Shown one piece after another: positions 1-10,384 of a stretch of 64,000 nt of DNA. Location: positions 4,080 to 68,079 of the forward strand of contig JTDE01001130.1 in assembly GCA_014338405.1 (NCBI GenBank). Direction: 5' to 3'. The position numbers and the translations under genes were made by a program. Source of the DNA: Paragonimus skrjabini miyazakii. Taxonomy: Eukaryota > Platyhelminthes > Trematoda > Plagiorchiida > Troglotrematidae. Every line of letters begins with the position of its first letter. Positions within the stretch are counted from its first letter, which is position 1. The notes beneath the pieces were generated by a model. That model was not told where the DNA came from and made no database searches. It saw nothing but the letters and a program-made list of their open reading frames with translations.

Positions 1-3000
1 CCTTGTTGTGCGGCCTATGTAGCTTGTTCCACAGGAACAAACAAAACGGTAAACACAAAAAGAGGCAGCATGTACAGGCGGTATATCTTTGCCTTATTGT
101 TATCTCTTTCAAATCTCATTCATTGCTCTTGTTTTATTCACAAAGTTAGTCTTAGCATCTGATAGTATAGGTCATAGGAATCAAACCCACATTCCTCTTA
201 CACTCAACCCTTGTTTCACGTCACTTCAATGAAGGGAATAAACCTGTGTATCGGTGGTAGCTGTGAACTTGCTGTGTTCTGATGGCACTGATGGCTTAAG
301 CTTCTCAGCTTTTATCTGGTGGCCCTCATAATAACTCATGAAAATGAATAATTTCTTCTCATTATCGTCCCAGCACTGGGCTCCTTCAGAAGCTCATTGG
401 TGCAAGAAACTGGACAATTTCTGGCTGAAGCCGTTCCGTCCCGAAATTGAACTTAACTAAACCTAAGAATCGGCATATCGACAGAGCCTTTCCAACAGCA
501 TGAAGCCTCGATTTTATCATCCCCCTGAACCTACCCTTCGGGAAAAAAGATGAAATCTACTTAACTTGCCAGGTTAAGATTTTCACAGAGATATTTGTGA
601 ATCCATGTAGATTGATGTAACGACTAATCCTTTTTGTCGAATCCTGTGGAACGTGTGAATTCTTATTTAAGTAGAGGATGCAACCATATTTTGTAAAGTA
701 TAAGCCTTTCTCTAAGTCTACCTCATCTGTTATTGGTTTATCACATTTGCTGCACTGTACTATTAATATTTATATGTAACACAACATCGTCTGCCTTGCT
801 GGCGCCCACATGGGCGTGTTTCTCACGGATGCATACAGAAATAAACATTATTATCAATGTTAAGACCACGTTGTATCACCTGTGGTAGATGCTTATTCAC
901 TACAAACTAAGGGCTCCACGCACGCACGAAATATTCGGGATGTGTTCAGATATATGCCTTGTAAAGAGGAACCACAAGCTGAAGTTTTCGTGGTTCAACT
1001 GTTTCCTTGGGCTGGTGCCATACCCAGCTTGTTTTTCGAGACGCTGTTAAGCATTGGTTTGAGACTTTGGGGTGTGTGCCCATTTGGATTCCCCGGTCAC
1101 TGGTTTCAACCGCCAACATAAGCTCCAACGCATCCCACGCCTCAAGATGATACTTCAGTGTCAATTTTCAGTAGTTGGATGAGCTCATCGGCCTTGAGTG
1201 GCAGTTCCTACTTGACGGTCCAGTGATGCAATCCAACTGATTGTTTCTGTTTGGGTGTCAAAATTGGACAGCTGACCAACTTAATGTCATCTGCACAACA
1301 AAACAGGCAGACAAACCCGCACGTATTAAAGTACTTCGTTCACCAGGGACACAAAATGGGGACAGTAGTCGGGATACGATGGAGTCTAGGTGTATGTTCT
1401 CATTTTTTTAGTCAGTGGATATTTTGATATATCGAACGTTGATACAACATTTTGTGCAAGATGAATATCCGATAGGGACATTTTGTTGTACGGTCAGCGA
1501 TTTTTAAAAGTGAAATTATTTTTTTGTTTTGTAGAACCAAAGATTTAAGCCTTGGTTATCAGTTTCGTTTCACTCAGTAACACTCGTGGTATGTTTTTGT
1601 TCCTGTTTTGTTCCTTTATTACCTGTGGGAGTTTTCATGACGCATACTAGATTTGTAATATTAGTGCTGCAAGTTGAATTTTATAAAAGTTCAAGTGAAA
1701 TTTACATACTTATAACTTGTGTTCGAATTTTGTACAAGTTTTCCAGTGTAGTTCCAGCTTACCCAGTAGGAGCTAACAGATTACTGTGACCTTATCGGAA
1801 TTTTCAGAAAATGCTCTCTAAAAATGTTTTATTCCAATTTTGCTTTATCTGAATGAAAAACGGAAGTATGTCACTTCAGTCACACCCGTAAAACTCATGT
1901 TCGAACCTTGGACAAGTTCATGAATTCATGAACATGCCGTGAGACGCCTTGAGAAATTAATTTACTCGACAAATGACTGAAATTACTGGAACCCTTAGGT
2001 GGTATTCTTTAAGACTGCTCCGTTTTGCCTTTGTTCTATCTAAATTGGCTGCCAAGGTATGCAACAGTATTTTTACCAGTGTTCTTGTTCAAAAGATTGT
2101 TATCAGAAGTATTGTGTGCATGCATCCTATTTACTATTATAGCCCTTCCCCCTACATATACAGAGAAATGGTTGCGGCCGTTCTTCACCGATTTTAAATA
2201 CTATTGGTGATTAACAGTGCTTTACTCGTATCGCACAAAACGATGCGCAATGCAATTGAAGGCCATCATCCTTTTCCATTATAAATGCTGCATTATGTAA
2301 CTTTTAGCCGTCAATTGGATGGTGTTCAGGGTTCCCACAAACATACCAAGTTGTCCAAATTGCTCCGCGAATAGTGTGTAACAAAACGCCTCTTCTTGAG
2401 ACCGTTGTGCTCGTTTGAAAGTATGCCTCGTCTAGTGAACTTCCTGCTGAATGTTAATACGGACCGTTCACGCAGTGTGCAACTAGCGATTCCGTAGCAT
2501 ATCCGCGTTTTGTGGACGTACCAATGCCACTATAAATGCTAGTAGTGCGGAAACTTGACTTCTGTGAATGAGATCGAGGATAGAACGTCAAGTCCAGATA
2601 TTAGGGTCCCAAATTTTGGCTAAGGTAAATAATAAATGTTGGTCCGCAAAACGCTGTAGTATTGCAGCCACAAAAAGAATATTATCTTTCAAAATTGGAT
2701 CTGTTGTGAACTAAGTCCACGTTTGGATGTATTTCCACACCTGGTCCCACCGAAAGTTACACAATATCCCCACAAGCCGTTATAAATTCCCCATATGTTG
2801 AATTACTTTCGTGGGGACAACATAAAAGGATGCCGCTAGGGTTAGTGACCCCCAGTTTTCAAGTAGCGAGTGATAGTTAATAAAATTAGACGCCTTTCAA
2901 GAATCTAGTTAGCATAATTTGGAGCGCTCCGCAGTCTTGTTATTTCATCCGAAAAAACAACGGGTTTGCAGGCATTATTTCTGCCTTACGTATCCTGTTG

Positions 3001-5050
3001 CCAACGTATTATAATCCAATGTTTGTTTACATGATGCGCCACCATGTTCATGAGTATCCACTCCATGAATTTTAGCACTGCTGGCGTGAGGTTTACGTGT
3101 CAAAAATGTGAAGCTTCCGGCAACTCGCCTCCTATGGGAGTCGTAACTGCAACAAGCCATTGGTAGCCCTGTTTGATTCAAGGACGGGGTAGACAATCTG
3201 GTCAGCAGGTATGTCAAGACTCTCGCCAGAGATTACTTTACATGAGAATGGTCTTCACTCTGCTCCACTGCCTTGTTTCCATCCAATTCTAGTATATTCC
3301 CCGCAATTTCCCAAGCAGAAGTTACATCTCTAAGTAAATCGATCATTAGTGTGTGATTACGTCATACATCATTAGTTATTGACCATCTTTCAGAACGATA
3401 AGCAACAGTTTGTGATACTAAAAGATATCACATAATGCTTCAAAGTCCAAAAGGATAAACAAACCTTTGACAAAAGTGGCGGTAATTTGGCCGTCAACAG
3501 CATTTGTACAGTGACAGAAATTGAAAATTCTTCCAGCAGGCGGATTTGATAAGAAGCTAATAATAAACGTATTATGTATAAGCAATTGTTTGACCCATTT
3601 GTTCTACAATCCGTGGAAAGAGAGGTGGCGTTTTGAGTGTTACATGATGGACATGGACATCTGCATTCCAGATGCGGTTGTCTCGACGTCTACGATTAAC
3701 AGACAGATGTCACGAATGCGGCTAATCTACCAACACATTGCAGCGATGTTTACACTGATGTGACTATTCTGGATATACCGAACCATTCCACCACTGTTGC
3801 CAGTTCACCGGCAACATAAGCTGGTGCTCCTGAATTCACCAACATCGCAGGTAACAAGAAGACGAAAGTCAACATGATGATGAACCCTTCAGATACATCG
3901 TCTTGCAAGGCCAGTTGAAGGAAACCAAACGAAGGAGGTCCAAGAGCGCTGAGCTTGACAACTTTAACGTTTTGGACGGTAAAACACAGCTGTCAAAGAT
4001 TATTACGAAATTCTCAACAAACGTGCCTACTATGCGCAATTTAAGCGATACCGGACTGCCCACAGCGGACATATCTCCAGGGTGTGATGAGATGAGGCAT
4101 ACAAAAACTGTTTGGCAAGCACCCCAAGGCTAGGGGACTACTTCGGGGTTCTATGTTGAATCGTTCGATAACGTGTTATTTGACGATCCAGCAATACCTT
4201 TTAAATATCTAACTGCAAGAAAAATGCTTCAACTTCGAAACGGCCATGGAGAAGGCACCCGTAAGTGCTGGACTTAATGCGATGCTAACTGAATAAGTAT
4301 TCAAAAAATTTAACCTCTCACCTCGAAAGTGAAAAATCCTCGAAACCTGACCGAAGCGTACGCTCATGCGGCGAACCGTTCAGCAATGGGAAACGATAAG
4401 ATGGAGCTGAGCTCACTCAAACAAATGGTTATTTTGTCGGAACAAAATGAACAGTTGAGGATCGAGAACTGATAGAAACTATGAGTTACTCAAGAAAAAA
4501 TGCAGCAGGAAAACGTTCAATTTAGCATTTAGACTGTTACAAACTGAAAAACAATAAGAAAAACGGTGACAATAGCTGACATCGAAACATAAATGACTGG
4601 CGCAGTTTATGTGAAGAAAATGTTAAAATGTGGGGGCACCTTTGAACAATAATCAAACCAAACATAGTAATAGCAAGAATAATCCAACCTACCTCAACAA
4701 AGTCAACACTGTGCTCCGAAAACCGGCTGGTTTTCCAAACTCAAGGTGATAGTAGGAAAAGTATTAATCAACCGGTTTCTACTTGTTTTAGCCACTTACA
4801 AAGATGTATTCGGCGAAATAAAGTGAAGTTAAATAATTTCTATCCATGCAGCGCATCGAGGTGACAGTTGGTATACCACGACCATTCACCTTTTTGATTT
4901 TTTCAGATATATGACAACTATACGCAACGATGTTGAATTTATTCGCTGGAAAGTTCAACAGCCAGGTTTTACATCGGAACTCCAATGGCATTCAGTTTTA
5001 GACACTAGATGAAGAAGAACACAGATTGCCAGAAGGACATTTGTGGATAA
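1..5050. other. Unassigned 5-kb stretch without a recognised gene
   Basis: All open frames here are below 90 codons and none shows a known motif, signal peptide or clean exon boundary. The 882-1164 segment is open on both strands, and 3903-4133 encodes a lysine/arginine-rich 76-residue frame followed by an interrupted, coiled-coil-like stretch near 4370-4480. Both could be decayed coding sequence, but neither resembles a family I know. Treated as intergenic or old repeat sequence. Confidence 0.5.
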
Positions 5051-5116
5051 TTTTTATGACACTAATAAAAAGTTTGACAGGTTTATGATTTTAAATGAGA
5101 CCCAATTGTGAAAAGT

Positions 5117-5203
5117 CATGGCTTCGGCTGGATTCGAACCAGTGACAGAGACGCCATGCCTCAACGCGGCAAGCGCTCTACCAGCTGAGCTGCAAAGTCG
5201 CAC
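5117..5203 (-). repeat. tRNA-derived SINE-like copy (minus)
   Basis: Read on the minus strand this has an internal RNA polymerase III promoter: an A-box-like tgcagctcagctggtag at about 5179-5194 and an exact B box ggttcgaatcc at 5130-5140. The layout resembles a tRNA with D-arm and T-arm, but the middle does not fold as a normal anticodon arm and a related copy lies 300 bp away, so a tRNA-derived repeat is preferred over a functional tRNA. The tail after the B box (gaagccatgact...ttgggtct) is shared with the second copy. Confidence 0.7.
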
Positions 5204-5424
5204 CAGGAGCTCGGAAATTTCACAATTAAACTCAATTACCCATCAGTCCCACTGTCTCATATGGAATCCACCAAATGATCTAGGGATCGACTGCCTCGAC
5301 AGGATTTCTCGAACAGTTCACGTAGGAATCCAGCAACGCCACTGTTGGGCGTTGAAAGTGTATTACTAATAAGTCATTTAGCAGATTTATGATTTTTTAA
5401 TGTAAGATTTTCCGAGCCCCTTGT

Positions 5425-5512
5425 GTGGCTACGTAGCTCAGCTGGTGGAGCATTGAGGTATGTTGTTTCTACCGCGGTTCGAATCCAACCGAAGCCCTGA
5501 CTTTACACAGTT
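5425..5512 (+). repeat. tRNA-derived SINE-like copy (plus)
   Basis: It carries an A-box-like gtagctcagctggtgg at 5433-5448 and an exact B box ggttcgaatcc at 5476-5486, followed by a tail like that of the copy at 5117-5203 but in the opposite orientation. Relative to that copy it lacks roughly ten bases between the boxes. Upstream of both copies is a related tttatgatttt(t)aaatg stretch (about 5081 and 5383), which may be remnant target sequence or part of the repeat. Confidence 0.7.
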
Positions 5513-5562
5513 GGGTCCAATCTAAAAATTTTGTCTTCAGCAAACATAAGTTGTTTACCACA

Positions 5563-5993
5563 TGTCAGTTATTTACGTCGGGAGGGATAGTGGTCCCAGG
5601 ACGCTTCTTCGAGTCACTCCACTGGCAACTGATCACGGCAGCTTCGGAGGCTCCCACAGCCTGTGAGAGAAGACATTTCTTGAATTTCGTTTCTCGTTTT
5701 ACCTATGGGACCATCTGTACGGTCCATCTATGCACACGCACATACACACGCACGCACGCAATCGTCCACTCACGTGAACCGTCCCGTTTCACACCTGCCG
5801 GTTGCAGAGGTCACATGCGCCCAAACATGCTTTTTACTTTTCTCCTAGGCTTGTTATTGGCTCATCAATACGTTCACCGTAACCTCTATTTATTGTTACG
5901 TGGAATTCACTTTCATGCAGGCTCGGTCAGGATACACAAGGTTTCTTCTAAATCCTTTGAGTTCTCACTTCAGTGCGTAATGCAGATATAACA
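5563..5993 (+). repeat. 5' LTR of the Gypsy element
   Basis: A 431-bp segment that begins TGTCAG and ends ATAACA, giving TG...CA termini, and sits directly before a primer binding site and a gag start. Its final ~80 bp recur at 7103-7188. It contains a degenerate CA-rich run at about 5735-5760. A 146-codon open frame runs through it by chance; its tail is duplicated at the far end only because the LTR end is. Confidence 0.85.
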
Positions 5994-5996
5994 GTC

Positions 5997-6007
5997 TGGC
6001 GACAGAG
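5997..6007 (+). other. Primer binding site
   Basis: TGGCGACAGAG lies three bases after the 5' LTR end. Its complement ends in CCA, as expected for pairing with the 3' end of a host tRNA primer. The isoacceptor was not identified. The gag ATG follows immediately at 6008. Confidence 0.75.
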
Positions 6008-6960
6008 ATGGCTGACTACACGCTCTTACTTCAACTAGTACAGCAGCAGCAGGCTCAGGTTCAGCAGCAAACGCAGATTCAGCAGAATACTAAATTAATG
6101 GAAGTTCTAGCGAACAGACTTTCCCTCCAGCCTACAAGTCCCAGCATCCCAGAAGATACCAAGTTAAAGAAACTACCAGCCAGAGGCATTCAGAAGTTTG
6201 TTTATGATGCAGAATGTAGAATCACCTTTGTTTCATAGCACAGACGTTTTGATGACATATTTACTGTTGATGGTGCAACGTTGGATGAGCCAGCTAAAGT
6301 GCGCCTACTGATGTAGAAGCTAGGTGCCAGTAAACACACTCGGTATTGCACCATCATTCTACCAAATCACTCTCGAGACTACAGTTTGCAAGAGATTGTC
6401 TCCATACTTTCAACTATATTTGGAGACCGCACATCACTTTTCAGTATAGATTACAACTATTTGAAAATCACACGACAGCCGGACGAAGACACTGTTTCAT
6501 ACTCGGGAAGAGTGAACAGAGAGTGTGAAAGATTTCAGTTGAAAAAGATATCAGATGATCAATTCAAGTCATCGATTTTTGCTTCTGGCCTCACAACAGC
6601 AGCAGATGCCGACACCCGAACCAGGTTATTGGCAAAACTCGACTCAACACAATCCTTCTCCTTGCAAGAGCTGATTTCTGAATATCTACGGCTAGTAAAT
6701 CCGAAGAAGGATTCACAAATGCTACAGTCATCAGAGACACGCGATTTGACACTGGTTAAAAAAGCCACAAGGACGCAAGCACAAGTAAACAGTGCACCAC
6801 GAAACACGAGTTGGCAGTGGCCGCCATCGGCCTGTTGGCACTGCGTTGAATGGCATTTCGTACGATTTTGTCGTTTCTGATCACATACGTGTCAGGAGTG
6901 CGGCCGTTTGGGATACAAAGAAGGCCGTTGTTTTAAATCTAGTGGAAATCAGTTCCAGAA
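6008..6960 (+). pseudogene. gag: Gag of Gypsy element, three in-frame stops
   Basis: Gag would package element RNA into virus-like particles. The frame opens at the ATG at 6008 with a glutamine-rich stretch, continues through a capsid-like region and ends in a nucleocapsid part. The first zinc finger reads CWHCVEWHFVRFC, the C-x2-C-x3-H-x4-C spacing typical of the CsRn1 lineage; a second motif, CQECGRLGYKEGRC, has Tyr where His is expected. One reading frame is kept for the whole length without a frameshift, but it is interrupted by TAG at 6236, TAG at 6314 and TGA at 6878, so no full protein can be made. Confidence 0.85.
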
Positions 6961-7107
6961 TCGCTTCAGAATGCAGTCAAATGTCGTATTTTCTACCTCT
7001 GATAATGCCAATTATTATTCGCGCAAATTTCTAACTTCGCTGATCAATAATTTTCCGGTAACATTACAAATCGATACTGCGTCGGATATAACCATAATTC
7101 CTTACTT
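6961..7107 (+). pseudogene. pro: Start of aspartic protease, truncated
   Basis: In the same frame as gag the sequence continues to VTLQIDTASDITIIP, which contains the catalytic-type DTASD (DT/SG-like) motif of retroelement aspartic proteases. The coding sequence stops matching a few residues later, where it runs into the 3' LTR stub. The deletion therefore fuses protease to LTR and removes all of the polymerase region. Confidence 0.75.
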
Positions 7108-7188
7108 TCATGCATGCTCAGTCAGGGTACACAAGGTTTTTCATAAATCCTTCGAGTTCTCACGTCAGTGCGTAGTGCAGATATAACA
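7103..7188 (+). repeat. 3' LTR stub
   Basis: This matches the end of the 5' LTR (about 5908-5993) with scattered substitutions and ends in the same cagatataaca. The start of the match falls within a short shared aattc/ctttcatgca stretch, consistent with a microhomology-type deletion. The substitutions between the two ends indicate an old insertion. Confidence 0.8.
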
Positions 7189-7831
7189 CTATCTTGCTTA
7201 TGTACTGGCCCCTCAATAAACACGCTTCATCGAAATCAGGGTAAATGAGACTTCCAACTTGATCCACTAGCAAAGGTGCCGGAACACTCTGCCCTGAGAG
7301 GCGTTTCGGTGACGCGTTTAACGGCTCAGTAGGACGCGAAGATGTAAGCAGTATTTTTGGAAAGATGCTCCCACACGTGTTCCATAAAATAGTTACGGAT
7401 GATGGACTGCAGTTCGTTTTCCAGATATTGGTAGCAGTAATAGCGGTTGTGACAGCGGTGGAAAGCGCGACGATATTTCCGCTCGGGTTATTTTCAAACT
7501 GCGTATCATAAAGTAACGGTGGATTTCTAAACCCCAAGCTCAAAATTGAACAAGTTCGGTCCGCTATAAACTTCGTCGGCTTGTAAACAAATTGCATCAG
7601 CTGAACTCAGATAGTAAATTCCAGAAGATTGTCTATCAAGCTTCCGTTGTAGGGGAACGTAACTGTGGCAAGTTAAAGTCCCGTAAGGCTGGATACCTGC
7701 GGGGAGTAAAGCCAGGGCTAGTTTGGGGTTTGAAGTCGCTGGAGACTCTTTGGCTGATGCATGTACTGTCACATTGGAGAGTGAGTCGGTAAGAGCTGGT
7801 AAAAGGCGGTTGATGGAGACCGCGAAATGTT
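7189..7831 (+). other. Possible Gypsy integrase-region remnant
   Basis: Open but broken frames lie on both strands. On the plus strand a phrase near 7370-7420 (HKIVTDDGLQFVFQIL) resembles the second-aspartate block of retroelement integrases, and the downstream segment matches the tail of another Gypsy copy at 10.1 kb. That makes a decayed integrase plausible but not secure. The opposite-strand frames of 144-145 codons carry no recognised motif. Confidence 0.35.
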
Positions 7832-8132
7832 GATCAAAACGGCAATTATCCGTTTCACGGGATTCACCTTCAAGGTCGTTCAATAGGCAAAACGGTCCTT
7901 TTGGAGCAAATCCCCGATTTTTTAATATTTCTTGAAATTTTAGAATCGGAAGCTCAGGCAAAGTACCTACAGTACATCATTTGCAAATCAGCAGCGTTAA
8001 TGGAAAAATTGAAGTACATCGATTAAGTCCCAAAAGTACTGGTTTGGTGTTGAAACATTTTCCCACCATTTTAGTGAAAATAACCCGTTATTGGTGTTAG
8101 CTCATTTTTTCAAGTCTTATAAACAAGTTTTA
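7832..8132 (+). repeat. Inverted-repeat arm, Gypsy pol tail (left)
   Basis: Segments of this stretch recur inverted at 10066-10220: the block around ggattcaccttcaaggtcgttcaa, the tttaatatttcttgaaatttta block, and the end block taacccgttattggtgtta with ctcattttttcaagtcttataaa. About 115 bp present here are absent from the right-hand copy. Because the right copy follows a recognisable integrase, this arm is inferred to be the 3' coding end of the same Gypsy family in plus orientation. Confidence 0.7.
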
Positions 8133-8824
8133 CTGCAGACGTTTCAGGATTGCCTGAACACGCATTGTCACCGTATCTTGGGATGCAAGTCATCTTGGCT
8201 CAAGAGCCCTCCGGGCTCACCAAAATATATAGCCATTTTACGTCATTTCATTTTTATCGTGTAAAAGACATTTTCGTTTGCCAAGAAGCACTTTAGATCA
8301 CTATCTCGATCCAACCGACAGCAATTTAACTCACACGTAGGGGAGGTTTTCAGTCTCAAACGGAATCACCCTAACTGTGTGGGACGACTGTTGTTTACTT
8401 TCTCGCATACGGACTGCCACTACCGTTAGGTTTCATTATCGATAGTTATCAGTAAGTCATTCAATTTATCGCCTGCCTATCTTCGTCCTTTAGATCCACA
8501 CCACAACGTTTCCCTAGTTTGATTAATTGTATAAGCAGAAAATATTGAAGACATGTCCCAGTGAACCGGTTGCAGTATATATATATATATTACACTTTCA
8601 GTCTATCGCTAACGTAAAAACCTGGCTGTTCGCCAAGCACCGCTTCATAATCATACCCTGAAAGAAAAATCCTGCGAACCAACCCGTCAAACTGTTCTCC
8701 ACCTTATATCACATATGAGTTGTATATAGCACAATATACTTGGATCCATTATCAAACAGCTAATTCTGGTCTATTCAAGGAATGAAATCGCTAGCCTGGT
8801 CCCGCAGACCTGGCCCGTAGTGAA
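8133..8824. other. Unassigned spacer
   Basis: No coding frame or known motif is apparent. A short (TA)n tract lies at about 8576-8590. The satellite array begins after this spacer. Confidence 0.5.
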
Positions 8825-9415
8825 GGTATGAGTATGCGTTCACACTAATAGCTGCTCCACCCGATTTACTTAGGCTATCGAAGTCTCGGAATACAGCATG
8901 CGTTCTCATTAGGGGTATTGCAACCTGATTCACATAATCTGTGAAGTACGTCTGAGTATTCAGTATAAGTTCACACGAGTAAATGCTTCACCCGATTCAC
9001 CTAAGTCATGAAGAACGTCTGAGTTTGCAGTATATGTTCACACTAGTAGCCGCTCCACCCGATTTACTTAGGCTATCAACAACGTCTCAACATGTAGTAT
9101 GCGTTCACAATAGGGGCTATTACAACCTCATTCACGTAAGCCATGAATAACGTCTGGGCATGCAATATATGTTCACACTAGTAGTTGCTCCACCCGATTG
9201 ACTTAGGCCATCAACAACGTCTCAGCATGTAGTATGCGTTCACAATAGGGGCTATTACAACCTCATTCACTTAAGCCATGAATAACGTCTGGGTATGTAG
9301 TGTGCGTTCACATTAGTAGATGCCCAACCCGACTGACTTAAGTTATGATCAGCGTCTGAATATGTTCACACTGGTAGCTGCTCTTATCCAACCACTCTTG
9401 CCATGAACAATTTGG
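8825..9415. repeat. 67/68-bp satellite with dimeric higher-order structure
   Basis: The word gttcaca or a close variant recurs at 8838, 8902, 8969, 9036, 9103, 9171, 9238, 9306 and 9364, giving steps of 64, 67, 67, 67, 68, 67, 68 and 58 bp. In the middle of the array two monomer types alternate: type A reads actagtag.tgctccacccgatt and type B reads aataggggctattacaacctcattc, so the true period is about 135 bp. The edges are more divergent. No coding role is seen. Confidence 0.9.
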
Positions 9416-10065
9416 AGAAGGAACACATGCGGGAAGTGATGGGAAACCTGTATTTGAAGCTTTTGGGGTACATCTTGATCATCATCTTTGATTTCGTTGA
9501 TTATCATGTGGATTTGACTAGTTTTCTACACCGCGATATTTGCCTGGCGTCCTGAACATCATAGTGTGACTGAATGAGAGATATACCTCCCGGTGATCGG
9601 CAGGCAGCTTGATTTCATCCGTTTCCATATATTGTTCCGCATGAACGCCACGCGACACCAATCTAGTTTGAAACAATGCGGTACAGTGAATAGAATTTAC
9701 TTCTGAAGATTCTAGATGATAGAGTGGGACATAAAACCTTTATCTTACGCCGATCCATGTACACCGAAGATGGAAACAGCCATATGATCGCGTCTTTTCC
9801 AACCATTTCTAAGAGCAACGTGTCACCGACCAGTATCTACCCAAAATCTTGCAATTAAGGAGAAGTAGTATAAATATCGTATAGACAAGGAAACTGATAA
9901 ATGTTGTCACACATGCTTCACTACCAAATGTGTTGGTGTTCTTGTCGAAATGCAAAGCAAACAGTATGATCGTATATTTCCACTTCGACTATATCTGTGA
10001 AACGCCGCAAAATGAAGCACCCACAGGCTATAGGATGACGTCTTTCATTTAGAAAATGGCAACGA
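9416..10065. other. Unassigned spacer
   Basis: Only short frames occur and none carries a known motif. It separates the satellite from the right-hand Gypsy-derived segment. Confidence 0.5.
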
Positions 10066-10220
10066 TTGCATTTATAAGACTTTAAAAAGTGAGTTAACAC
10101 CAATAACGGGTTATTTTTATTTTAAAATTTGAAGAAATATTTAAAAATCGAGGATTCGCGTCTTTTGAACGACCTTCAAGGCGAATCCCGTGAAACAAAT
10201 AATTGCCGTTTCTTGACGGT
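10066..10220 (-). repeat. Inverted-repeat arm, Gypsy pol tail (right)
   Basis: This is the inverted partner of 7832-8132 and lies directly downstream, in the minus direction, of the integrase remnant at 10385-11683. It keeps the gaacgaccttcaaggcgaatcccgt and taacaccaataacgggtta blocks. It is shorter than the left arm because of an internal deletion. Confidence 0.7.
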
Positions 10221-10384
10221 TTGTTCGCAGAACCACGAACTCACAAGTATTGGATTATTTAGGAACGTAGCAGGATTGTCTAATACGTGTGGCACAACTT
10301 GTACGGTCTGCATGTAAATTGTCAGTCTGTTAATCCTGAAAGTCGACGACGGCCGTACCGCTCCGTTGAAAGACTTCAACTGGA

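Larger units (their letters stand above)
5563..7188 (+). mobile_element. Internally deleted Ty3/Gypsy LTR retrotransposon (CsRn1/Boudicca-like)
   Basis: The order seen is 5' LTR (5563-5993), primer binding site, gag, start of protease, then directly the last ~85 bp of a second LTR. Reverse transcriptase, RNase H, integrase and most of the 3' LTR are missing. The lineage call comes from the Gag finger spacing and the DTASD protease motif. No matching 5-bp target duplication is visible (ccaca before, ctatc after), so the right end may have been rearranged. It is a dead, non-autonomous copy. Confidence 0.85.

Noticed and set aside
5117..5512. Functional tRNA genes
   Set aside because: Boxes are good, but anticodon arms do not fold as expected and the two copies share a non-tRNA tail, as in SINEs.
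5551..5991. 146-codon frame
   Set aside because: It coincides almost exactly with the 5' LTR, which explains its end point and its repeat at 7.1 kb.
7160..7961. Two overlapping minus-strand frames of 144-145 codons as a gene
   Set aside because: Repeat relations and the Gypsy-like plus-strand phrases indicate a plus-strand element remnant; the minus frames have no known motif.
8825..9415. Regular repeats as a CRISPR array
   Set aside because: The repeats are contiguous 67/68-bp monomers without unique spacers, in a eukaryotic transposon context.
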